From positions 2,633,501 to 2,697,500 of the forward strand of contig NZ_CP129013.1 of the NCBI RefSeq assembly GCF_020524035.2: a stretch of DNA of 64,000 nt, read 5' to 3'. Of the stretch, positions 39,627-51,191 are shown piece after piece. A program made the position numbers and the translations under genes. Each line of letters opens with the position of its first letter. Positions within the stretch are counted from its first letter, which is position 1. Origin of the DNA: Bacillus carboniphilus (GTDB lineage: Bacteria; Bacillota; Bacilli; Bacillales; JAIVKR01). The notes under the pieces are model-generated. The model did not search any database, was not told the origin of the DNA, and worked only from the letters and a program-made list of their open reading frames with translations.

Positions 39627-40640
39627 CTACTTATATCGCTTCGTAATGGGAAATAATAATATAGCTACCAGCAAGTACAAGTTCACCAAAGCAAAGAGAG
39701 GATATAAAGTAGTTACTAAGGTAGCGAAACCAAATTTTGTGAATGGAATCATTAATAAAACAAATAAAAATGCTAGCATCCAAAGAGGAAGATTCCACCC
39801 TCCTTTGAATCTTGTTGCCATTCCAAAAACACCTGAAACAGCCGTTGTAAAAATGGCAAAAAGAAGCATTGCAGATACGGCTATCAGCATTGTTATCGGT
39901 GAGTCATGCAATATCGCGAATAAAGGAATCTCATAATCTACCAATAAGTTCGCAACTTGTAATAAGGACTCGTTATATAAAAATGATAACCCTCCTAAAA
40001 TAACCCCACTTGTAATACTGACGATTTTCGCTTCCGTTTTCCCTTTCATTTCTTTTCCTATGGCAGATAAGACAGCAATCAGTGAAAGTATGTTTAATGA
40101 AGTAAAAGTAAATGCAGAAGGCCATTTATATTGTTGGTCTAATTGAAAATTCCAAGAGTGAGGGTGATTCAGTTGAAAAGAAACTAAAATAAAGACTAAA
40201 CCAACAATTAAAATGGGGATGATTACATTATTCAGGCGAAACAACCCCTTGACATCCCAGAAAAATAGCAAAATAAGTGGAATACAAAATAATACAACCC
40301 CGCCCCAATAAGGAATAGAAAACAATTGAAGTGTAGCTCCGCCGCCTGCAATCATCACAACCGTTGTTGTATACAAGTACAATAAGATGATGACATCATA
40401 TACATAGGACAGTTTTCGACCAATTAATCTTTCTAATACAGGAAAAAAATGATTCGATTTCTCTTCATAGCTAATACTCATAACTACATAACAGGAAATC
40501 GAGAAAAAGATCGAAAATAAAAGAATAGCTAGTCCACTTTCAAAGCCAAAAAATTGCCATAATTCTCTTCCTGATGCATAACCTGCTCCAATAACTGTAC
40601 CCAGAATCAAAAATATCCACTTAAAGCTTGACTTCAGCAT
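39627..40640 (-). CDS. YkvI-family membrane protein
   Basis: This 337-residue protein has about ten spans. The N-terminal phrase FLILGTVIGAGYASGRELWQ is the conserved start of the YkvI group, distantly related to amino-acid/sodium symporters of the LeuT-like fold. Family proteins lack a proven substrate. A short minus-strand frame follows upstream at 40661-40876, but it overlaps yyaC and is not counted. Confidence 0.8.
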   Translation of the reverse strand: MLKSSFKWIFLILGTVIGAGYASGRELWQFFGFESGLAILLFSIFFSISCYVVMSISYEEKSNHFFPVLERLIGRKLSYVYDVIILLYLYTTTVVMIAGGGATLQLFSIPYWGGVVLFCIPLILLFFWDVKGLFRLNNVIIPILIVGLVFILVSFQLNHPHSWNFQLDQQYKWPSAFTFTSLNILSLIAVLSAIGKEMKGKTEAKIVSITSGVILGGLSFLYNESLLQVANLLVDYEIPLFAILHDSPITMLIAVSAMLLFAIFTTAVSGVFGMATRFKGGWNLPLWMLAFLFVLLMIPFTKFGFATLVTTLYPLFALVNLYLLVAILLFPITKRYK

Positions 40641-40813
40641 TTTTTCACCTCATCCATTTTTTAAGCACCGATCATGCGTGTCCAACTAGTAATGAACCTA
40701 AATACATCTATAGAAACCTTCTTGGAGAACATCTCTACACTTTTTAAGTATGGATGTATAGAAAAATAGAATGTACCGTATACTGTTACTAATATGAAGA
40801 AGAGGAGAATCCT

Positions 40814-41443
40814 ATGAATCTGAAATCTGTATTTTTTTCTAACTCTCAGAAAAAGAAACACATATTTTATAATCACGAAGATGCAGCTTTATCTTTAAGT
40901 AACAATATTTCTCCTTTATTACCATCCATTCATACACATTCAATCATTGTATTTTGTATAGGAACAGATAGATCTACTGGTGATTCACTAGGCCCTATTA
41001 TTGGTTCAATCTTACATGAAAATATGAATACTTCTCCCTTTAATGTATATGGAACGCTAGAGAAACCTATTCACGCTGTAAACCTTGAGGAACAACTAGA
41101 GAAAGTTAACAAAAACCATGAGAATCCATTTATTATAGCGATTGATGCATGTCTTGGAAGAGTCAATGATGTAGGTTCCTTGCAAGTTGGAAAGGGAGCA
41201 ATAAAGCCTGGTGCGGCCGTGAGGAAGGAGCTTCCTTCTGTAGGTCATATTCATATTAAAGGGATTGTCAATGTAAGTGGGTTTATGGAGTTTTTTGTCC
41301 TACAAAATACTCGGCTACACATTGTCATGAGTATGGCAAGAACAATTGCTCAAGGTATTGAAATGACTGCAAACCAGTATAGCAATGGAATAAATTATAA
41401 ACAGCAATTAACATTTAAACGTATCAAATCGAATAGTGAATAA
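40814..41443 (+). CDS. yyaC: YyaC, spore protease-like protein
   Basis: This 209-residue protein of the YyaC family is related to the germination protease GPR. Conserved stretches are IVFCIGTDRSTGDSLGPIIG, AIDACLGRVNDVGSL and KPGAAVRKELPSVGHIHIKG. It is divergent from its neighbours, as in B. subtilis, where yyaC lies beside spo0J. A ribosome site GAGGAG precedes the ATG. It implies a spore former. Confidence 0.92.
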   Translation: MNLKSVFFSNSQKKKHIFYNHEDAALSLSNNISPLLPSIHTHSIIVFCIGTDRSTGDSLGPIIGSILHENMNTSPFNVYGTLEKPIHAVNLEEQLEKVNKNHENPFIIAIDACLGRVNDVGSLQVGKGAIKPGAAVRKELPSVGHIHIKGIVNVSGFMEFFVLQNTRLHIVMSMARTIAQGIEMTANQYSNGINYKQQLTFKRIKSNSE

Positions 41444-41546
41444 ATTTATTTGGAATTTTATAAAAGGTTTAGTCGAATAGATTGAATCACTGTTTTTTTA
41501 CATATTTATATATGTGTTATTCAAAAATCCAAAGAGATGGACATAA

Positions 41547-41578
41547 CGAAAGGGACACCAAACCGATGCCCCTTTTCC
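41547..41578 (-). terminator. Stem-loop after spo0J, possible terminator
   Basis: On the minus strand, AAAGGGGCA/TGTCCCTTT forms a stem just past the spo0J stop, with only a weak T stretch. Confidence 0.4.
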
Positions 41579-41585
41579 TTAAAAA

Positions 41586-42440
41586 TTATTCACCTTCTAG
41601 ATCATGCTCAATAATGTGTAAAATTCGTTCCAAATCTTCATTAGAAAAAAATTCGATTTCTATTTTTCCTTTTTTCTTTTGTCTCTTAATCGTTACAGCA
41701 GTTCCTAACCTTTCTCGTAAAACGGATTCACTTTCCTTCAAAAAAACATCTTTCTTAGGCGCTGTTTTTGTTTCACGTGGAACATGTTCATTTAATTTTT
41801 GCACAAGCTGCTCAACATGTCTCACACTTAACTTTTCTCGAACGATTTTTTCTGAAAGAGGAGTTAACTTTTCGGTATCCTTTAAACCTAAAAGAGCCCG
41901 ACCATGGCCCATAGAAAGCTGATTTTCATTTATAAACTGTTGTACTTTCTTCGGTAAAGTAAGTAACCTTAAATGATTGGCTATATGAGGACGACTTTTC
42001 CCAATACGAACAGCTAATTCCTCTTGCGTCAGTTGTAAACTTTTCAATAGCTTGGAATAAGCAATAGCCTCCTCGATAGGCGTTAGATCTTCTCGCTGTA
42101 AATTTTCCAATAAGGCTAACTCCATCATCTGTTGCTCTGTTAGTTCACGAATGACAGCCGGAATGGTGGAGAGTCTCGCTTCCTTACAAGCTCGATATCT
42201 ACGTTCTCCTACAACAATTTCAAACCCTTTAATACTCCTGCGTACAATGATAGGTTGAAGAACACCATGTTCTAATATCGACTGTTTTAACTCCTCAATG
42301 GATTCTTTTTCAAACGTTTTTCTTGGTTGATATGGATTCGGTCGAATATTATTTAAAGCAATTTCTTGGATGGACTCTCCATTATTAACATCAACATTGG
42401 CGAATAAAGCATTAATTCCTTTTCCTAATCCTTTAGACAT
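41586..42440 (-). CDS. spo0J: Chromosome partition protein ParB (Spo0J)
   Basis: This 284-residue protein has the CTP-binding ParB motif ([29 protein letters not shown]), a helix-turn-helix that reads parS ([20 protein letters not shown]) and a C-terminal dimer domain. It loads on parS, spreads as a sliding clamp and recruits SMC. It overlaps soj by eight bases. A parS site lies inside the gene, as in B. subtilis. Confidence 0.97.
   Translation of the reverse strand: MSKGLGKGINALFANVDVNNGESIQEIALNNIRPNPYQPRKTFEKESIEELKQSILEHGVLQPIIVRRSIKGFEIVVGERRYRACKEARLSTIPAVIRELTEQQMMELALLENLQREDLTPIEEAIAYSKLLKSLQLTQEELAVRIGKSRPHIANHLRLLTLPKKVQQFINENQLSMGHGRALLGLKDTEKLTPLSEKIVREKLSVRHVEQLVQKLNEHVPRETKTAPKKDVFLKESESVLRERLGTAVTIKRQKKKGKIEIEFFSNEDLERILHIIEHDLEGE
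41769..41784. promoter_or_regulatory. parS site inside spo0J
   Basis: TGTTTCACGTGGAACA differs from the palindromic consensus TGTTTCACGTGAAACA at one position. B. subtilis carries a parS in spo0J with the same one-base variant, read on the other strand. Confidence 0.92.
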
Positions 42441-43194
42441 TATTAGTCACTTCCCTTGCTAAATCTGTATATACTTCCGCGCCTCTTGATCTAGCATCAT
42501 ATGAAATAATAGGCTGTCCATGACTAGGTGCTTCACTCAAGCGTATGTTTCTTGGGATGACGGTTTGATAAACTTTTTCTTTGAAATACTTTTTCACTTC
42601 TTCAATCACTTGTATACCAAGATTTGTTCTTGCATCTAACATCGTTAAGAGAACCCCCTCAATCATTAAGTCATGATTGAGATGCTTCTGAACAAGACGA
42701 ATGGTGTTGAGAAGTTGACTTAAACCTTCCAAGGCATAATATTCACATTGAACAGGAATTAAAACAGAATTCGCAGCAGTTAATGAATTCAAGGTTAAAA
42801 GTCCTAGTGATGGAGGACAATCGATTAATATATAATCATAGTTATCTTTCACTTGATCTAATGCTCTTTTTAAACGAACTTCTCGTGATATAGTGGGAAC
42901 TAACTCTATTTCAGCACCGGCTAATTGAATCGTCGCAGGAATGACGTCTAAATGTTCTACTGATGATGGCCGTATGACTTCAGTAACAGGGGTATCTTCA
43001 ACTAAAAGGTCATATACACAAGCCTCAACATCTGCTTTCTCAATACCAATACCACTCGTTGCATTCCCTTGAGGGTCAATATCTACTAACAATACCTTCT
43101 TTCCAATATGAGCTAAACAAGCTCCTAAATTGACAGAAGTCGTTGTTTTTCCGACACCACCCTTTTGATTCGCTACAGCAATAATCTTACCCAA
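42433..43194 (-). CDS. soj: Chromosome partition ATPase ParA (Soj)
   Basis: This 253-residue deviant Walker ATPase has [20 protein letters not shown] at the N-terminus with the signature Lys, [11 protein letters not shown], and [13 protein letters not shown] for the switch regions. It regulates DnaA and, with Spo0J, organises origins. Confidence 0.97.
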   Translation of the reverse strand: MGKIIAVANQKGGVGKTTTSVNLGACLAHIGKKVLLVDIDPQGNATSGIGIEKADVEACVYDLLVEDTPVTEVIRPSSVEHLDVIPATIQLAGAEIELVPTISREVRLKRALDQVKDNYDYILIDCPPSLGLLTLNSLTAANSVLIPVQCEYYALEGLSQLLNTIRLVQKHLNHDLMIEGVLLTMLDARTNLGIQVIEEVKKYFKEKVYQTVIPRNIRLSEAPSHGQPIISYDARSRGAEVYTDLAREVTNNV

Positions 43195-43327
43195 GATGCC
43201 ACCTCATTTCTATGACGACTAAAACTATTAATTATTCATATTTTATCATGAAATCAAATACAAAGTAGATGTTTTTACGTATAATTTTTTCCAGAAATTA
43301 TTTATACGGAGGAAAGGAAAAGAAGTG

Positions 43328-43368
43328 TAGAGCATCACCTCTTAAACACTTGTAATCGGGATGCTCTA
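43328..43368 (-). terminator. Inverted repeat after noc
   Basis: TAGAGCATC and GATGCTCTA flank a 23-base loop just past the noc stop. There is no T-tract, so the role is uncertain. Confidence 0.3.
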
Positions 43369-43393
43369 GGAGAAGCTAAGGGATAAAAATGAG

Positions 43394-44248
43394 CTATTTC
43401 GGAATCTTAATTGTCAATTGTATATATTCTTCAAACTCTTCTTCTTTTGAGTCAATTGAAATCCCACTATCACTAACCATACTTAGTGATTGTCGAATTG
43501 TATTCATGGCTATACGTGTGTCTCTACTAAATGACTTTCTCTTCGGTTTCGCCTTCTTTTCTTCTACATCTTGATTTAAAACATGTTCAACACGATCTTC
43601 TGTTTGCTTTACATTGAGATTTTTTTCGATTACTTCATTTAAGACCTTCACTTGAAGTTCAGGATGTTTTAATGGAATCAAAGACCTCGCATGTCTTTCA
43701 GTAATTTGTTTTTGTAGTAAAGCTTCTTGAATTTCTTGTGGTAGCTTTAATAATCTTAATTTATTTGCAATTGTAGATTGTCCCTTACCTAATCGTTGTG
43801 CTAATGCTTCTTGAGTTAGATTATGTAGTTCTATTAGTTGTGCAAAAGCCATTGCTTCTTCAATTGACGTTAACTCTTCACGTTGTAAATTTTCAATTAA
43901 TGCAACTGAAGCTGTTTCGGTATCATTATAATCTTTAATGATGGCAGGAATGGTCTCCCATCCAATTTCTTGAACCGCTCTCCATCTTCTTTCCCCTGCA
44001 ATAATTTCATATCTTTCTTCATCTACAGAACGTATGACAATTGGTTGAATCATTCCATGCGTACGAATGGTCATCGCCAGTTCTTCTATTTTCTCTTGTG
44101 AAAAAACCGTCCGAGGTTGAAATCGATTTGGAATTATTTCTTTAACTGGAATCTCTTTTACTTGTTCAAAATGCTCCTGTTGATTTTGGATCTCTTCCAC
44201 TTCTTCCTTCTCACTCATTCCAAATAATCGAGTAAATGAATTTTTCAT
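43394..44248 (-). CDS. noc: Nucleoid occlusion protein Noc
   Basis: This 284-residue ParB paralogue begins [15 protein letters not shown], the membrane-targeting amphipathic helix of Noc. It has the CTP-binding GERRWRAVQ and helix-turn-helix [20 protein letters not shown]. It binds its own sites over the chromosome and blocks septum assembly there. It lies between soj and rsmG, the usual place. Confidence 0.95.
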   Translation of the reverse strand: MKNSFTRLFGMSEKEEVEEIQNQQEHFEQVKEIPVKEIIPNRFQPRTVFSQEKIEELAMTIRTHGMIQPIVIRSVDEERYEIIAGERRWRAVQEIGWETIPAIIKDYNDTETASVALIENLQREELTSIEEAMAFAQLIELHNLTQEALAQRLGKGQSTIANKLRLLKLPQEIQEALLQKQITERHARSLIPLKHPELQVKVLNEVIEKNLNVKQTEDRVEHVLNQDVEEKKAKPKRKSFSRDTRIAMNTIRQSLSMVSDSGISIDSKEEEFEEYIQLTIKIPK

Positions 44249-44357
44249 TCATTAACACCACCTTTAAAAACTACCAAATTAGTATTCTCTATTTAGAGCC
44301 TATTTTCCTGCTACATTAGTAACAGACATATGTATAATAGGGACATTCAACAACAAA

Positions 44358-44373
44358 TGTTTCACGTGAAACT
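44358..44373. promoter_or_regulatory. parS site upstream of noc
   Basis: TGTTTCACGTGAAACT matches the 16-base parS consensus at 15 positions. It lies in the rsmG-noc gap, 2.6 kb from the spo0J site. Confidence 0.9.
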
Positions 44374-44404
44374 TTCCAACATAAAGGATGAGAAGATATA
44401 CACC

Positions 44405-45127
44405 TTATTCTTCTCCTAACGGATTTTTATTCGGTGTCCCAGGTTTACGTGGAAATTTCTTTGGTGTTGATCTCACTTTGTCAATTTGTATAATGTTTCT
44501 TTCACTTTCTTCAATGGGGAGGATGAAAGAATGCCCTTTTCCTAATGCCCCTCCTAAAAGGTGAATAGCCTTCTTCGATTGCTCTAACTCTTCATTTGCT
44601 GATGCAGCTTTTAATGCTATAAATTGTCCACCTATTTTAGCAAGAGGCAAGCATAGCTCACTGAGGACAGACAGTCTTGCAACAGCACGCGCTGTCACTA
44701 AATCAAAATTCTCTCGAAATTCTTTCTTTTTTGCAAAGGTTTCTGCTCTATCGTGATAAAGAGAAACATCTGTTAGTTGAAGTTCTGAAACAACCTCTTG
44801 TAAAAAGGTAATTCTCTTATTTAAAGAATCAACAATCGTTACTTGAAGTTCAGGATAACAAATTTTTAATGGTAAACTAGGAAAACCTGCTCCAGCTCCT
44901 ACATCACATAACGTTTTTTCACCAGAAAAGTCCACATAAAAAGCAGCTGTAACAGAATCATAAAAATGCTTTAAAAAAACATCTTCTTTTACAGTGATGG
45001 AGGTTAAATTAATTTTTTCATTCCATTCAATAAGTAATGTATAATAGCGTTCAAATTGTTCTATTTGGTGCTTTGTTAAATGAACACCACGTTCTTGCAA
45101 TACAGTTTGAAATTGATTCGTATCCAT
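44405..45127 (-). CDS. rsmG: 16S rRNA (guanine-527 N7) methyltransferase RsmG
   Basis: This 240-residue SAM methyltransferase begins with a helical region ([20 protein letters not shown]). The SAM loop is [16 protein letters not shown] and the acidic motif [34 protein letters not shown] is typical of RsmG. It methylates G527 of 16S rRNA; its loss gives low-level streptomycin resistance. Confidence 0.97.
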   Translation of the reverse strand: MDTNQFQTVLQERGVHLTKHQIEQFERYYTLLIEWNEKINLTSITVKEDVFLKHFYDSVTAAFYVDFSGEKTLCDVGAGAGFPSLPLKICYPELQVTIVDSLNKRITFLQEVVSELQLTDVSLYHDRAETFAKKKEFRENFDLVTARAVARLSVLSELCLPLAKIGGQFIALKAASANEELEQSKKAIHLLGGALGKGHSFILPIEESERNIIQIDKVRSTPKKFPRKPGTPNKNPLGEE

Positions 45128-45235
45128 CTTAAAACCCTTTCATTATTTCAATGACATGAGACACCTTTTTCTAATAATCAGCTTATAGGGACATCCAATT
45201 ACGATGTTGGATGTCCTAAACACGCACTTATAATA

Positions 45236-47122
45236 CTAGTTTTTCACTTTTGCAAGTCTACCCTGCTCTAGGTATACAAGTAAAATAGAAATGTCCGCCG
45301 GATTCACACCGGAAATTCGAGAAGCCTGTGCAACAGAAAGCGGTCTTACTTCCTTTAATTTTTGCTTTGCTTCTGAGGCAATTCCTTTGATTGCATCATA
45401 ATCAAGATTTTCTGGAATCTTCTTGTTTTCCATCTTCTTCAGTTTCTCAACTTGTTGTAAAGATTTTTCGATATAGCCCTCATACTTAATTTGAATCTCT
45501 ACTTGCTCCTTCACATCATCTGGGAGATGATTTTCATCTGGAACTAACCTTTCAATATGAAAATAACTTATTTCAGGTCTCTTTAATAAATCCGAAGCTC
45601 TAATTCCATCTTTTAATGGACTCCCTCCAACTTCCGTTATCAACTGCTGTGTTTCTTCAGTCGGTTTAATGATCATTGAAAATAATCGCTTTTTCTCTAA
45701 TTCGACTAAACGTTTTTTCTCTTCAAATAGGCGATATCTTTCTTCTTTTATTAGTCCAATTTCAAATCCTATATCCGTTAAACGTAAATCAGCATTATCA
45801 TGACGAAGTAATAGACGATATTCGGCACGTGAGGTTAACAAGCGATACGGTTCATTTGTTCCCTTAGTAACTAAATCATCAATTAACACGCCAATGTATG
45901 CATCTGACCTACTTAAAACGACCTCTGATTGACCTAATGAGCGTCTACCTGCATTTATCCCTGCCATAATTCCTTGACCTGCAGCTTCTTCGTATCCTGA
46001 GGTTCCATTAATCTGGCCTGCCGTAAATAAACCTTGAACCCGCTTTGTTTCAAGAGTGGGCCATAGTTGTGTAGGGACAATCGCATCATATTCAATAGCA
46101 TAGCCTGGTCTCATCATTTGTACTTGCTCTAACCCTGGAATAGTCGAGAGCATTTTACGTTGAACGTCTTCTGGAAGGCTCGTAGATAAACCTTGAACGT
46201 AGACCTCTTGTGTATTTCTTCCTTCGGGCTCCAAAAAGATTTGGTGACGCGGCTTATCATTGAAACGGACAACTTTATCTTCAATGGATGGGCAATATCT
46301 TGGTCCCGTCCCTTTAATCATTCCTGAAAACATAGGCGAACGATGTAAATTTTCATCGATGATTTGATGTGTTTCATAGCTTGTATACGTCAACCAGCAA
46401 GGAAGTTGATCTGTAATATACTTTGTCGTTTCATAAGAGAACGCCCGAGGGACTTCATCTCCAGGCTGAATTTCTGTTTGGCTATAATCAATGGAGTGGC
46501 TATTCACTCTTGGTGGAGTTCCTGTTTTAAATCTTACCAAATCAAAACCTAATTCCTGCAAGTGTTCTGCTAATTTAATTGATGGTTGTTGATTATTAGG
46601 TCCACTTGAATAAGAAAGATCACCTAGAATGATTTTTCCTCTTAAAAAGGTACCTGTAGTTAAGACTACTGCTTTAGCAGAATATTCTGCGCCTGTTTGA
46701 GTAACGACGCCTTTACACACATGATCCTCTACAATTAACTTCTCTACCATTCCTTGAAGAAGGGTGATGTTTTCTTCATTTTCTAACGTCTTCTTCATTT
46801 CATGTTGATACTGAAATTTATCAGCTTGTGCGCGTAAAGCACGGACAGCAGGTCCTTTACCTGTATTCAACATTCTCATTTGAATATGGGTTTTATCGAT
46901 GTTTTTTCCCATTTCCCCACCGAGTGCATCAATTTCCCTTACAACAATTCCTTTAGCTGGGCCACCAACAGATGGGTTACATGGCATAAACGCCACCATA
47001 TCTAAGTTGATGGTAATGATCAAGGTTTTTGCACCTAGCCTTGCAGAGGCTAAGCCTGCTTCCACTCCAGCATGTCCAGCACCAACAACAATGACATCAT
47101 AAGTTCCAGCATTATAACTCAT
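45236..47122 (-). CDS. mnmG: tRNA uridine-34 carboxymethylaminomethyl synthesis protein MnmG (GidA)
   Basis: This 628-residue FAD enzyme has the N-terminal dinucleotide fold [20 protein letters not shown], the GidA signatures [15 protein letters not shown] and [16 protein letters not shown], and a helical C-terminus that binds MnmE and tRNA. With MnmE it modifies wobble U34 of several tRNAs. mnmE is directly upstream. Confidence 0.98.
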   Translation of the reverse strand: MSYNAGTYDVIVVGAGHAGVEAGLASARLGAKTLIITINLDMVAFMPCNPSVGGPAKGIVVREIDALGGEMGKNIDKTHIQMRMLNTGKGPAVRALRAQADKFQYQHEMKKTLENEENITLLQGMVEKLIVEDHVCKGVVTQTGAEYSAKAVVLTTGTFLRGKIILGDLSYSSGPNNQQPSIKLAEHLQELGFDLVRFKTGTPPRVNSHSIDYSQTEIQPGDEVPRAFSYETTKYITDQLPCWLTYTSYETHQIIDENLHRSPMFSGMIKGTGPRYCPSIEDKVVRFNDKPRHQIFLEPEGRNTQEVYVQGLSTSLPEDVQRKMLSTIPGLEQVQMMRPGYAIEYDAIVPTQLWPTLETKRVQGLFTAGQINGTSGYEEAAGQGIMAGINAGRRSLGQSEVVLSRSDAYIGVLIDDLVTKGTNEPYRLLTSRAEYRLLLRHDNADLRLTDIGFEIGLIKEERYRLFEEKKRLVELEKKRLFSMIIKPTEETQQLITEVGGSPLKDGIRASDLLKRPEISYFHIERLVPDENHLPDDVKEQVEIQIKYEGYIEKSLQQVEKLKKMENKKIPENLDYDAIKGIASEAKQKLKEVRPLSVAQASRISGVNPADISILLVYLEQGRLAKVKN

Positions 47123-47224
47123 TCATTAACCTCCTTTTAATAGGTGTTCAAGAACGGAAAGTGATCTTAAAAGCCTCTTCCCTTACATCATCAATCCCTT
47201 TGAACAACCTTTTGTGTTAAAACC

Positions 47225-48610
47225 TTATTTCCCTAAACAAAACTGAGCAAATAACTGGTCAATTAAACTTTCTTCAACAGAGTCTCCAATAATTTCACCT
47301 AATTGCTCCCAGCATCTTGTTAAATCAATTTGAACGATATCAATTGGCACGCCAGCTTCCACTCCTTGGATCGCTTCATCAATTGAATTTTTAGCTTGAT
47401 TTAGTAAGGAGATATGTCTTGAATTTGATATATAAGTCATATCCGTATTTTCAATATTCCCCTCAAAGAAAAGTGAACGAATCGCTTCTTCAAGATCATC
47501 GATACCTTCATCCTCTTTTAATGAAGTTGTCACAACAGGTCTACGATTTGCTTTCTTTTTAACTTCATTTATATCGATCTTAGTTGGAAGGTCTGTTTTA
47601 TTGACAATGACAATAACGTTCATTTCTTCAACTGCTTCAAATAACTTCATATCTTCTTCTGTTAACACTTCACTATTATTTAAAACAAGTAAAATTAAGT
47701 CTGCTTCTTTTAAGGCTTGCCTTGACTTTTCAACTCCAATTTTCTCCACGATGTCTTCTGTTTCTCTGATACCTGCCGTGTCAATTAAACGTAAAGGAAC
47801 GCCTCTTACATTGACATACTCCTCAATGACATCTCTAGTCGTCCCAGGTATATCCGTTACAATTGCTTTATTTTCTTGAATAAGGCTGTTTAAGAGCGAG
47901 GACTTTCCTACATTAGGACGACCAACAATGGCCGTTTTAATACCTTCTCTTAATATTTTCCCCTGTTTTGCCGTTGATAATAACATATTAAGTTGCTCAC
48001 TAACATAAGATGCTTTTTCAATCAAAACTTGATGAGTCATTTCTTCTACATCATCGTACTCAGGATAATCAATATTGACCTCTACATGAGCTAAAGTTTC
48101 TAAAATTTGTTGTCTAAGTTTTTTAATTAAATTAGATAAACGTCCTTCCATTTGCTTCAAGGCAACATCCATCGCACGATCCGTTTTTGCACGTATGAGA
48201 TCCATCACTGCCTCTGCTTGAGATAAATCAATTCTTCCATTCAAAAACGCTCGTTTCGTAAACTCTCCTGGTTCAGCTAGTCTTGCCCCATGACTTAATA
48301 CAAGCTCGAGTACCTTATTTACAGATACTAAACCGCCATGACAATTGATTTCAATAATATCTTCTCTCGTAAAAGTTCGAGGGGCTCTCATACAAGAAAT
48401 CATTACTTCTTCTATCATATCTTCTGTAGTGGGGTTAATTAAATGACCATAATGAATGGTATGAGTATCTACTTCGGTTAATTGTTTACCCGTTGGTGAC
48501 TGAAACAAACGGTTTGCAATCGCAAACGCTTCTTGTCCACTTAAACGTACAATCGCAATGGCTCCTTCTCCTACTGGGGTTGAAATTGCAGCAATTGTAT
48601 CGAATTCCAT
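47225..48610 (-). CDS. mnmE: tRNA modification GTPase MnmE (TrmE/ThdF)
   Basis: This 461-residue protein has a folate-binding N-terminal domain ([20 protein letters not shown]), a helical domain and an inserted G domain with [33 protein letters not shown] and NKTD. The C-terminal CLGK motif supplies the catalytic Cys. It is a potassium-activated GTPase partner of MnmG. Confidence 0.98.
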   Translation of the reverse strand: MEFDTIAAISTPVGEGAIAIVRLSGQEAFAIANRLFQSPTGKQLTEVDTHTIHYGHLINPTTEDMIEEVMISCMRAPRTFTREDIIEINCHGGLVSVNKVLELVLSHGARLAEPGEFTKRAFLNGRIDLSQAEAVMDLIRAKTDRAMDVALKQMEGRLSNLIKKLRQQILETLAHVEVNIDYPEYDDVEEMTHQVLIEKASYVSEQLNMLLSTAKQGKILREGIKTAIVGRPNVGKSSLLNSLIQENKAIVTDIPGTTRDVIEEYVNVRGVPLRLIDTAGIRETEDIVEKIGVEKSRQALKEADLILLVLNNSEVLTEEDMKLFEAVEEMNVIVIVNKTDLPTKIDINEVKKKANRRPVVTTSLKEDEGIDDLEEAIRSLFFEGNIENTDMTYISNSRHISLLNQAKNSIDEAIQGVEAGVPIDIVQIDLTRCWEQLGEIIGDSVEESLIDQLFAQFCLGK

Positions 48611-48690
48611 GGTCTTTCACCTCTCTTTATCGTAATTTCATTTTATATTCAAAGAGAAAAACGATCTATAGTTAAACGACGCACGTTTCT

Positions 48691-48744
48691 TTATCCACAA
48701 AAGAACACCTAGCTCTTTATTTTATCTTATCCACATGTGAATAA
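48691..48744. promoter_or_regulatory. DnaA-box cluster upstream of mnmE
   Basis: A perfect TTATCCACA lies at 48691-48699. A second at 48727-48735 abuts TGTGAATAA, forming a head-to-head pair. Three boxes lie within 54 bases, outside the recognised origin. Confidence 0.55.
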
Positions 48745-48783
48745 CAACAGATCACGCTAGGTAAATTTATGCCTGTTGATAAA

Positions 48784-48908
48784 TAAGAAAAGCGCAAGCG
48801 CCTTGCTCAGCCACGACAAGCATAAGGCGCGGAGAAAAGAAAGATGTTCTTTATCTTTTGTTCTACGTGACTTATGACCTCGAGTGGTTAGGCGCTGGAG
48901 CTAGACAG
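48784..48908. repeat. Intergenic repeat family 1, copy C
   Basis: This is a copy of about 125 bases that starts AAGAAAAGCGCAAGCGCC and ends GGTTAGGCGCTGGAGCTAGA. The ends match copy D at 48958-49090 while the middle differs. It is non-coding, with a strong potential to fold through AGCGC/GCGCT arms. Confidence 0.7.
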
Positions 48909-48957
48909 CAATGTTAGCACCTTCTTATAAAGGACAAAGTTTATACATTCTAATCTT

Positions 48958-49090
48958 TTAAGAAAAACGCAAGCGCCCGTTTAGCAACGCAAAGAAAAGG
49001 AACGTCAACTAAGAACAGTCACATCCTGTGACTAACGTAGATCCACCTACTTCCTGTAGGCGTCTCCTGGTTAGGCGCTGGAGCTAGACA
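48958..49090. repeat. Intergenic repeat family 1, copy D
   Basis: It begins AAGAAAAACGCAAGCGCCCG and ends GGTTAGGCGCTGGAGCTAGA. The middle has CAGTCACA..TGTGACT and CACCTACTTCCTGTAGGCG hairpins. It shares the same ends as copy C, 50 bases away. Confidence 0.7.
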
Positions 49091-49161
49091 ATAAGAAAAG
49101 TGAAAGCAGCCGTCTAATCATGAAAATAAGGTTAGAACCATGTTTTCTTATATTTGTACAT

Positions 49162-49204
49162 AAAAAAACTGATTTAGAACATAAACATGTTCCAAATCAG
49201 TTTA
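49162..49204 (-). terminator. Intrinsic terminator after jag
   Basis: On the minus strand, AAACTGATTTGGAACAT pairs with ATGTTCTAAATCAGTTT, followed by a T-run. Confidence 0.85.
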
Positions 49205-49210
49205 TCTACA

Positions 49211-49930
49211 TTACTTTTTAGATGGTGATATCACAATATAACGATGTGGATCCGCCCCTACAGAAGCTGTTTTCACTCTATGATCATGTACTAACGCTGC
49301 ATGGATCACTTTCCGCTCATATGAAGGCATTGGCTCCATTGCAACATCTTTACTCGTTTTAAAAGACTTATCTGCCATCCTTTTTGCTAACTGATGAAGC
49401 GTTTCTTTTCTTCTTTGACGGTAATTTTCCGCATCAACAACAATATTTAAATATTGAGTTGCGTACCGATTAGCAACAAGTTGTGTTAAATATTGTAGAG
49501 AATTTAATGTTTGACCCCGTTTTCCAATCACAAGAGCTAATTGCTCTTCACCTTCGATGAAAAAAGTCACCGTTTTTCCTTCTTTAATTGTACGAACCTC
49601 TGCATTTATGTTCATTTTTTCGATAACTTTCGTTAAAAACTGATAAGCTTTTTCAATGGGATCTATTTCCTCTACAACCATCTTGGTATTAGTGGATTCA
49701 GAAAAGAGCTCTGAAATCGTCTCTTTTAATGGATTATATTCTTCATCAATGTCTACCTTTTTACATTTCACATTGACAATGGCGGGCTTTTGACCAAAAA
49801 CACCTAAGAAACCTTTCTTTCCTTCATCAATAATACGAACATCAACATCTTCACGAGCTAAATTTAACTCTTTTAATGCCGATTGAATTGCCTTTTCGAC
49901 AGTTTGTCCTGTAGCTGTTACTTCTTTCAC
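49211..49930 (-). CDS. jag: RNA-binding protein Jag/KhpB
   Basis: This 239-residue protein has an N-terminal Jag_N domain (VTATGQTVEKAIQSALKELN, GKKGFLGVFG), a KH domain with VIGKRGQTLNSLQYL, and a C-terminal R3H domain (MPSYERKVIHAAL, VGADPHRYIVISP). It is slightly longer than the usual 205-210 residues because of the linker. It binds RNA with KhpA and affects cell elongation and spore formation. It lies two bases after yidC. Confidence 0.96.
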   Translation of the reverse strand: MKEVTATGQTVEKAIQSALKELNLAREDVDVRIIDEGKKGFLGVFGQKPAIVNVKCKKVDIDEEYNPLKETISELFSESTNTKMVVEEIDPIEKAYQFLTKVIEKMNINAEVRTIKEGKTVTFFIEGEEQLALVIGKRGQTLNSLQYLTQLVANRYATQYLNIVVDAENYRQRRKETLHQLAKRMADKSFKTSKDVAMEPMPSYERKVIHAALVHDHRVKTASVGADPHRYIVISPSKK

Positions 49931-49932
49931 CC

Positions 49933-50700
49933 TTATTTTCCACCTGCTTTTTCAGTGGTATTTTGAACAACTGGACCTTTAATAAAAAATGTTTGAATAA
50001 TCATAAAGATATTTCCGACTACCCAGTATAAAGAAAGTGCTGATGGAAGAGTAATCGCAAAAACAACAATCATAACTGGCATCAAATAAAGCATCATTTG
50101 CATTTGTGGGTTCTGGTTTTCTGTACCAGCCATCATTAATTTTTGTTGTGCAAACGTTAAAATACCAGCTAAAACAGGTAAGATATAGTACGGATCACTT
50201 ACCCCTAAATCAAACCATAAAAACGTATGGTTTTTAATCTCTGACGTTCTCATAATCGCATGATAAAAGCCGATTAAAATAGGCATTTGAATAAGTAGCG
50301 GGAAACATCCTGCTAATGGATTAACCCCATGACTTTGGAATAAACTCATCATTTCTTGTTGGAGCTTTTGTTGTGTTTGTTGATCTTTAGAACTATACTT
50401 CTCACGTAATTTTTTCATTTCTGGATTCAAAGCTTGCATTGCTTTAGAATTTTTAGTTTGTTTAATCATTAATGGTAAAATCGCAATACGTATAATGAGC
50501 GTTACAATAATAATTGAAAGTCCATAACTATTCCCTGTCAGTTCAGCAAAGAATATAATTAGTTGCGATAATGGATATACAATGTACTGATTCCAAAAAC
50601 CTGTACTATCGGATGTAATAGGATCATTTATTTCTGTACAACCAGATAAAACTGCTACGATCCCTACTAATCCAAGTAGTAATAACATTCGTTTTTTCAA
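49933..50700 (-). CDS. yidC: Membrane protein insertase YidC (SpoIIIJ type)
   Basis: This 255-residue protein has a lipoprotein signal ending VLSGC (Cys21), as in Gram-positive YidC. Five spans follow, with the first after the lipobox ([20 protein letters not shown]) holding the conserved Arg of the hydrophilic groove, then [20 protein letters not shown]. It inserts membrane proteins alone or with Sec. In bacilli the origin-proximal copy is spoIIIJ, needed for sporulation. Confidence 0.96.
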   Translation of the reverse strand: MKKRMLLLLGLVGIVAVLSGCTEINDPITSDSTGFWNQYIVYPLSQLIIFFAELTGNSYGLSIIIVTLIIRIAILPLMIKQTKNSKAMQALNPEMKKLREKYSSKDQQTQQKLQQEMMSLFQSHGVNPLAGCFPLLIQMPILIGFYHAIMRTSEIKNHTFLWFDLGVSDPYYILPVLAGILTFAQQKLMMAGTENQNPQMQMMLYLMPVMIVVFAITLPSALSLYWVVGNIFMIIQTFFIKGPVVQNTTEKAGGK

Positions 50701-50770
50701 GCGAAATTTCCTCCTAATCTAAAAAAATCTTCTAAAGATCTTGTTCAAAAAAGCAAAGATTAAAGTGCGT

Positions 50771-50984
50771 GTTCAAAAAGTAGGGAAAAAAGGACGCTGA
50801 AGAACGAGGCGGTCTGCTTAATGAACACAGGCTAAGTACAGCCACGTCGCGAGAGCAACGCCTGCGCTAGCCCGTCCTGGGCGTCGAAGCACTCACAGTG
50901 TACGTTCTTGGTACATGAGGAGCGGAAAAGCAAACCAACAAAGTTATTCAACCGACATTTTTTTAGGACTTTTTGAACAACCTC
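50771..50984. repeat. Intergenic repeat family 2 (MITE-like), copy A
   Basis: It is bounded by GTTCAAAAAGT and its complement ACTTTTTGAAC. Its right half holds a 42-base block (beginning GAGGAGCGGAAAAGCAAACC) that is the exact reverse complement of part of the copy at 62000-62257. It has no coding capacity. It fills the unusually wide yidC-rnpA gap of 491 bases. Confidence 0.75.
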
Positions 50985-51191
50985 TTAAAGAAAGAATTTC
51001 TTTTTTCACTTTTGAACATTCACTTTTACAATTTCCAATCCAAACCATATATTAAAAAGCTTGTCCAAACCACAAAGGTATTGTATCATTTTTTAACCTT
51101 TTTTTCTCTCAAAACTTAATCCTAAAGGAAGGAGGTCTTATCCATCTGGACAATACTCCACATAATGAAAGACATGATACAGGAACAAACT

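Noticed and set aside
40661..40876. 71-codon minus-strand frame with a hydrophobic segment
   Set aside because: Its 5' end overlaps the yyaC coding start on the other strand and no ribosome site is seen; kept only as a weak possibility.
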